From Streptomyces sp. CHD11 (GTDB lineage: Bacteria > Actinomycetota > Actinomycetes > Streptomycetales > Streptomycetaceae), in assembly GCF_018638295.1 (NCBI RefSeq), contig NZ_JABTTS010000025.1, forward strand, positions 38,222 to 102,221: a stretch of 64,000 nucleotides of DNA. The letters are read 5' to 3'. This document shows positions 62,289 through 64,000 of the stretch, in pieces (within the stretch, counting starts at the first letter, position 1; each line of letters opens with the position of its first letter). Made by a program: the position numbers and the translations under genes. A model generated the notes under the pieces. The model saw only the letters and a program-made list of their open reading frames with translations, was not told the origin of the DNA and searched no databases.

Positions 62289-63323
62289 CTACCGCGCGGC
62301 GTTCAGTACGGGCGCCCCGGTATCCGAACCCGCCGGCAACAGTCCGATCGCCCGATAGGCGGCATCCACGGTCGGCCGAGCCATCTGCCGCGCCCGCTCC
62401 GCACCATCCCGCAGCACCCCCTCCACATAGCCGGGATCCGCGCACAACTCCCTGTGCCTTTCCCGCACGGGCCTCAGCACCTCGACCACAGCCTCCGCGG
62501 TGTCCCTCTTCAAAGCCCCGTACGACTCATATACACCGCCCAACGCCTCCGGGTTCCCACCCGAGCACGCCGCGAGGATCTCCAGCAGATTCGACACCCC
62601 CGGCCGGGCCGCCCTGTCGTACACGACGTCCCGCCCGCTGTCGGTCACCGCCCGCATGAGCTTCCTGCGCACCACGTCCGGCTCGTCCAGCAGATAGACG
62701 ATCCCCGGCCCGGTGTCGTCGCTCTTCCCCATCTTCGACGCCGGCTCCTGGAGGTTCATCACCCGCGCCGCCACCTTCGGATGGGTGGCCCGGGGCACCA
62801 CGAACGCGTGGCCGTAGCGCTGGTTGAAGCGCACCGCGAGATCCCGCGTCAGCTCCACGTGCTGCGACTGGTCGTCGCCGACCGGCACCTCGTCGGCTCC
62901 GTACGCCAGGATGTCCGCCGCCATCAGCACCGGGTAGGTCAGCAGCGACAGCCGCACACTTCCGCCCCGCCTCTGCTCCCGGGCCGCCTTCTCCCTGTAC
63001 TGGATCATCCGGCGCATCTCACCGTCCGTGGCCACGCACTCGAGCAGGTACGACAGCCGCGCGTGTTCATCCACGTGGCTCTGCACGAACACCGTGCAGA
63101 GCTCCGGATCGAGCCCGGACGCCAGCAGCAGCGTCGCCGCCTGCCTGCTCAGTCTGCGCACCCGCGCGGGATCGTGGTCCACGGTCAGCGCGTGCAGATC
63201 GACCACGCAGAACAGCGCGTCCGACCGGTGCTGGTCGACCGCGGCCCACTGCCGCATGGCCCCCAGGTAGTTCCCCAGCGTCAGATGCCCGGTCGGCTTG
63301 ATCCCGCTGAAGACGCGTGTCAT
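62289..63323 (-). CDS. trpS: Tryptophanyl-tRNA synthetase, auxiliary-type with attenuator
   Basis: Charges tRNA(Trp). The 344-aa class I synthetase has GIKPTGHLTLGNYLGA (HIGH region, TxGN), GDDQSQHVELTRDLA, and KMGKS for KMSKS. Its leader encodes a Trp-Trp peptide and an attenuator. In S. coelicolor the auxiliary, indolmycin-resistant TrpRS1 is controlled in this way, so this is probably the same gene and a second housekeeping trpS should exist elsewhere. ATG 63323 has GGGAGAAGAG upstream. It is transcribed away from the rRNA leader. Confidence 0.9.
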   Translation of the reverse strand: MTRVFSGIKPTGHLTLGNYLGAMRQWAAVDQHRSDALFCVVDLHALTVDHDPARVRRLSRQAATLLLASGLDPELCTVFVQSHVDEHARLSYLLECVATDGEMRRMIQYREKAAREQRRGGSVRLSLLTYPVLMAADILAYGADEVPVGDDQSQHVELTRDLAVRFNQRYGHAFVVPRATHPKVAARVMNLQEPASKMGKSDDTGPGIVYLLDEPDVVRRKLMRAVTDSGRDVVYDRAARPGVSNLLEILAACSGGNPEALGGVYESYGALKRDTAEAVVEVLRPVRERHRELCADPGYVEGVLRDGAERARQMARPTVDAAYRAIGLLPAGSDTGAPVLNAAR

Positions 63324-63393
63324 CTCTTCTCCCTCTTCCGGCAGGACCGCCGTCCCCGGCCGGCCGCCCCTCGGAGTCGGAGGGAGAAACAAG

Positions 63394-63454
63394 AACGGCC
63401 GCCGGAACGGCGGCCGTTGTGTACGCACGTAGCGACGGCCGCCTCAGGCGGCCC
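63394..63454 (-). promoter_or_regulatory. Transcription attenuator of trpS
   Basis: Four pairing segments in the leader RNA: 1 (63447-63454), 2 (63433-63443), 3 (63408-63418) and 4 (63394-63404). 3:4 is an 11-bp terminator stem followed by CTTGTTTC. 2:3 pairs 9 bp and is the antiterminator. 1:2 is an alternative hairpin with the leader stop codon in its loop. A ribosome stalled at the Trp codons would cover segment 1 and free 2:3. Confidence 0.87.
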
Positions 63455-63485
63455 ACCAGAACTGGCTGTACGTGCGCGTGGTCAT
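63444..63485 (-). CDS. trpS leader peptide
   Basis: A 13-residue open frame, MTTRTYSQFWWAA, with two adjacent Trp codons just before the attenuator. ATG 63485 lies 7 nt after TACTGT (63493-63498), so the leader mRNA itself looks leaderless. The peptide serves as a sensor of charged tRNA(Trp). Confidence 0.88.
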   Translation of the reverse strand: MTTRTYSQFWWAA

Positions 63486-63526
63486 ACGGAGCACAGTACG
63501 CCCCGGGGAGCGGGATCGGCGGCGAG

Positions 63527-63555
63527 TTGACACGCCGCGACGGCGACCGTAGTGT
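63527..63555 (+). promoter_or_regulatory. rRNA operon promoter P1
   Basis: TTGACA (63527-63532), a 17-nt spacer, and TAGTGT (63550-63555), a near-consensus vegetative promoter facing the rRNA operon. Its -35 lies 41 bp from the trpS leader start on the other strand, so the two promoters share the same DNA. Confidence 0.85.
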
Positions 63556-64000
63556 TCTCCGAGTTGTCCGACGTGAGCACCGACTCCGGTCGGTCCCCGG
63601 ACAGCGATTCCGCAAGTACTATCACTGATCGACGTCAGCAGTCTGTCTGCAGGCGTTTCACCGGTGTGTGTACAAGCGAAATGAGGAATCCGCGCCCGAA
63701 AGGGAGCAGGACCCCGATTAGGTCGGGAGCCGGGAATCCGCTAAAGTCTCACTCGTCGGAACGGCCCAACGGCCGGGAAGGCGAACCCCGCTGACTGGGG
63801 GTCAGGCCGAGAAAAGGGTCTGATAGAGTCGGAAACGCAAGACCGAAGGGAAGCCCGGAGGAAAGCCCGAGAGGGTGAGTACAAAGGAAGCGTCCGTTCC
63901 TTGAGAACTCAACAGCGTGCCAAAAGTCAACGCCAGATATGTTGATACCCCGTCCATCCGGTTTCGGATGGTCGAGGTTCCTTTGAAGAAAAACACAGCG
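63556..64000 (+). other. rRNA operon leader region (16S not reached)
   Basis: Further promoter-like boxes lie at 63742-63747 (TAAAGT) and 63824-63829 (TAGAGT), as in multi-promoter streptomycete rrn operons. At 63901-63919 TTGAGAACTCAACAGCGTG matches the actinobacterial antitermination boxA region. A hairpin CCATCCG-GTTT-CGGATGG (63954-63971) follows. The typical 16S start sequence is not present, so the gene begins beyond the window. Confidence 0.85.

Overview
The window is a high-GC actinobacterial chromosome segment, almost certainly Streptomyces. Codon third positions are nearly all G or C. It carries a SigE-CseA-CseB-CseC operon, an Lsr2 gene, a ClgR-type operator before clpC, many start codons with a TANNNT box 6 to 7 nt upstream, and an actinobacterial rRNA leader at the right end. 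Gene order matches the conserved core of the Streptomyces chromosome. There is no prophage, no insertion sequence and no antibiotic gene cluster. The window opens inside a dacB-like gene and closes in the leader of an rRNA operon before 16S begins.

Layout. 1-6.7 kb: dacB 3' end, a HEXXH metalloprotease, tilS, hpt, ftsH, folE. 6.8-11.5 kb (minus strand): DUF3180 protein, folK, folB, an NTF2-fold protein, folP, and an MprF-like lysyltransferase-type gene that has lost its C-terminal half. 11.8-19.9 kb: coiled-coil membrane protein with a Glu-Ser-Pro repeat, two bacterial PH-domain proteins, an orphan nuoD, a MidA-like methyltransferase, and a histidine kinase/response regulator pair. 20-27 kb: a PLP-dependent lyase, then a cofactor operon (a DUF2520 candidate ketopantoate reductase, panC, nadB, nadC, coaX) for CoA and NAD. 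27-33.5 kb: two small unknown proteins, a BlaI-like regulator, N-acetylglutamate synthase, lsr2, a conserved unknown, clpC. 33.5-37.7 kb: HAD phosphatase, M23 peptidase, and a TetR/MFS efflux pair sharing a doubled operator. 38-41.4 kb (minus): cseC, cseB, cseA, sigE, the envelope-stress system. 41.8-47.1 kb: mutY, a tandem repeat array, a secreted protein, disA, radA. 47.3-55 kb: a sigma-like/anti-sigma-like/BACON fusion, a Cys-rich protein, a Ppx/GppA phosphatase, a sugar-phosphate isomerase, TetR, ilvD. 55-64 kb: a Ser/Thr kinase with a PQQ-type propeller, SH3 protein, membrane protein, methyltransferase, ABC-2 exporter, proC, an attenuated auxiliary-type trpS, and the rRNA leader.

Themes. 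Folate genes (folE, folK, folB, folP) sit with purine salvage and tilS. Pantothenate and NAD genes form one translationally coupled run. Envelope functions recur (DacB, MprF-like, SigE-Cse, M23, clpC). Genome maintenance genes mutY, disA and radA cluster.

The most unusual item is a roughly 450-bp array at 42.78-43.23 kb. Seven short palindromes of the form GAGC-N3-GCTC are spaced 55-61 bp apart, and their spacers fall into three types in the order C-A-B, C-B, C-A-B. I could not match it to a described element. Other points worth checking are the sigma/anti-sigma-like fusion, a trpS leader peptide that itself looks leaderless, and the truncated MprF-like gene behind a SigE-type promoter. All identifications are from reading the sequence; no database search was run.
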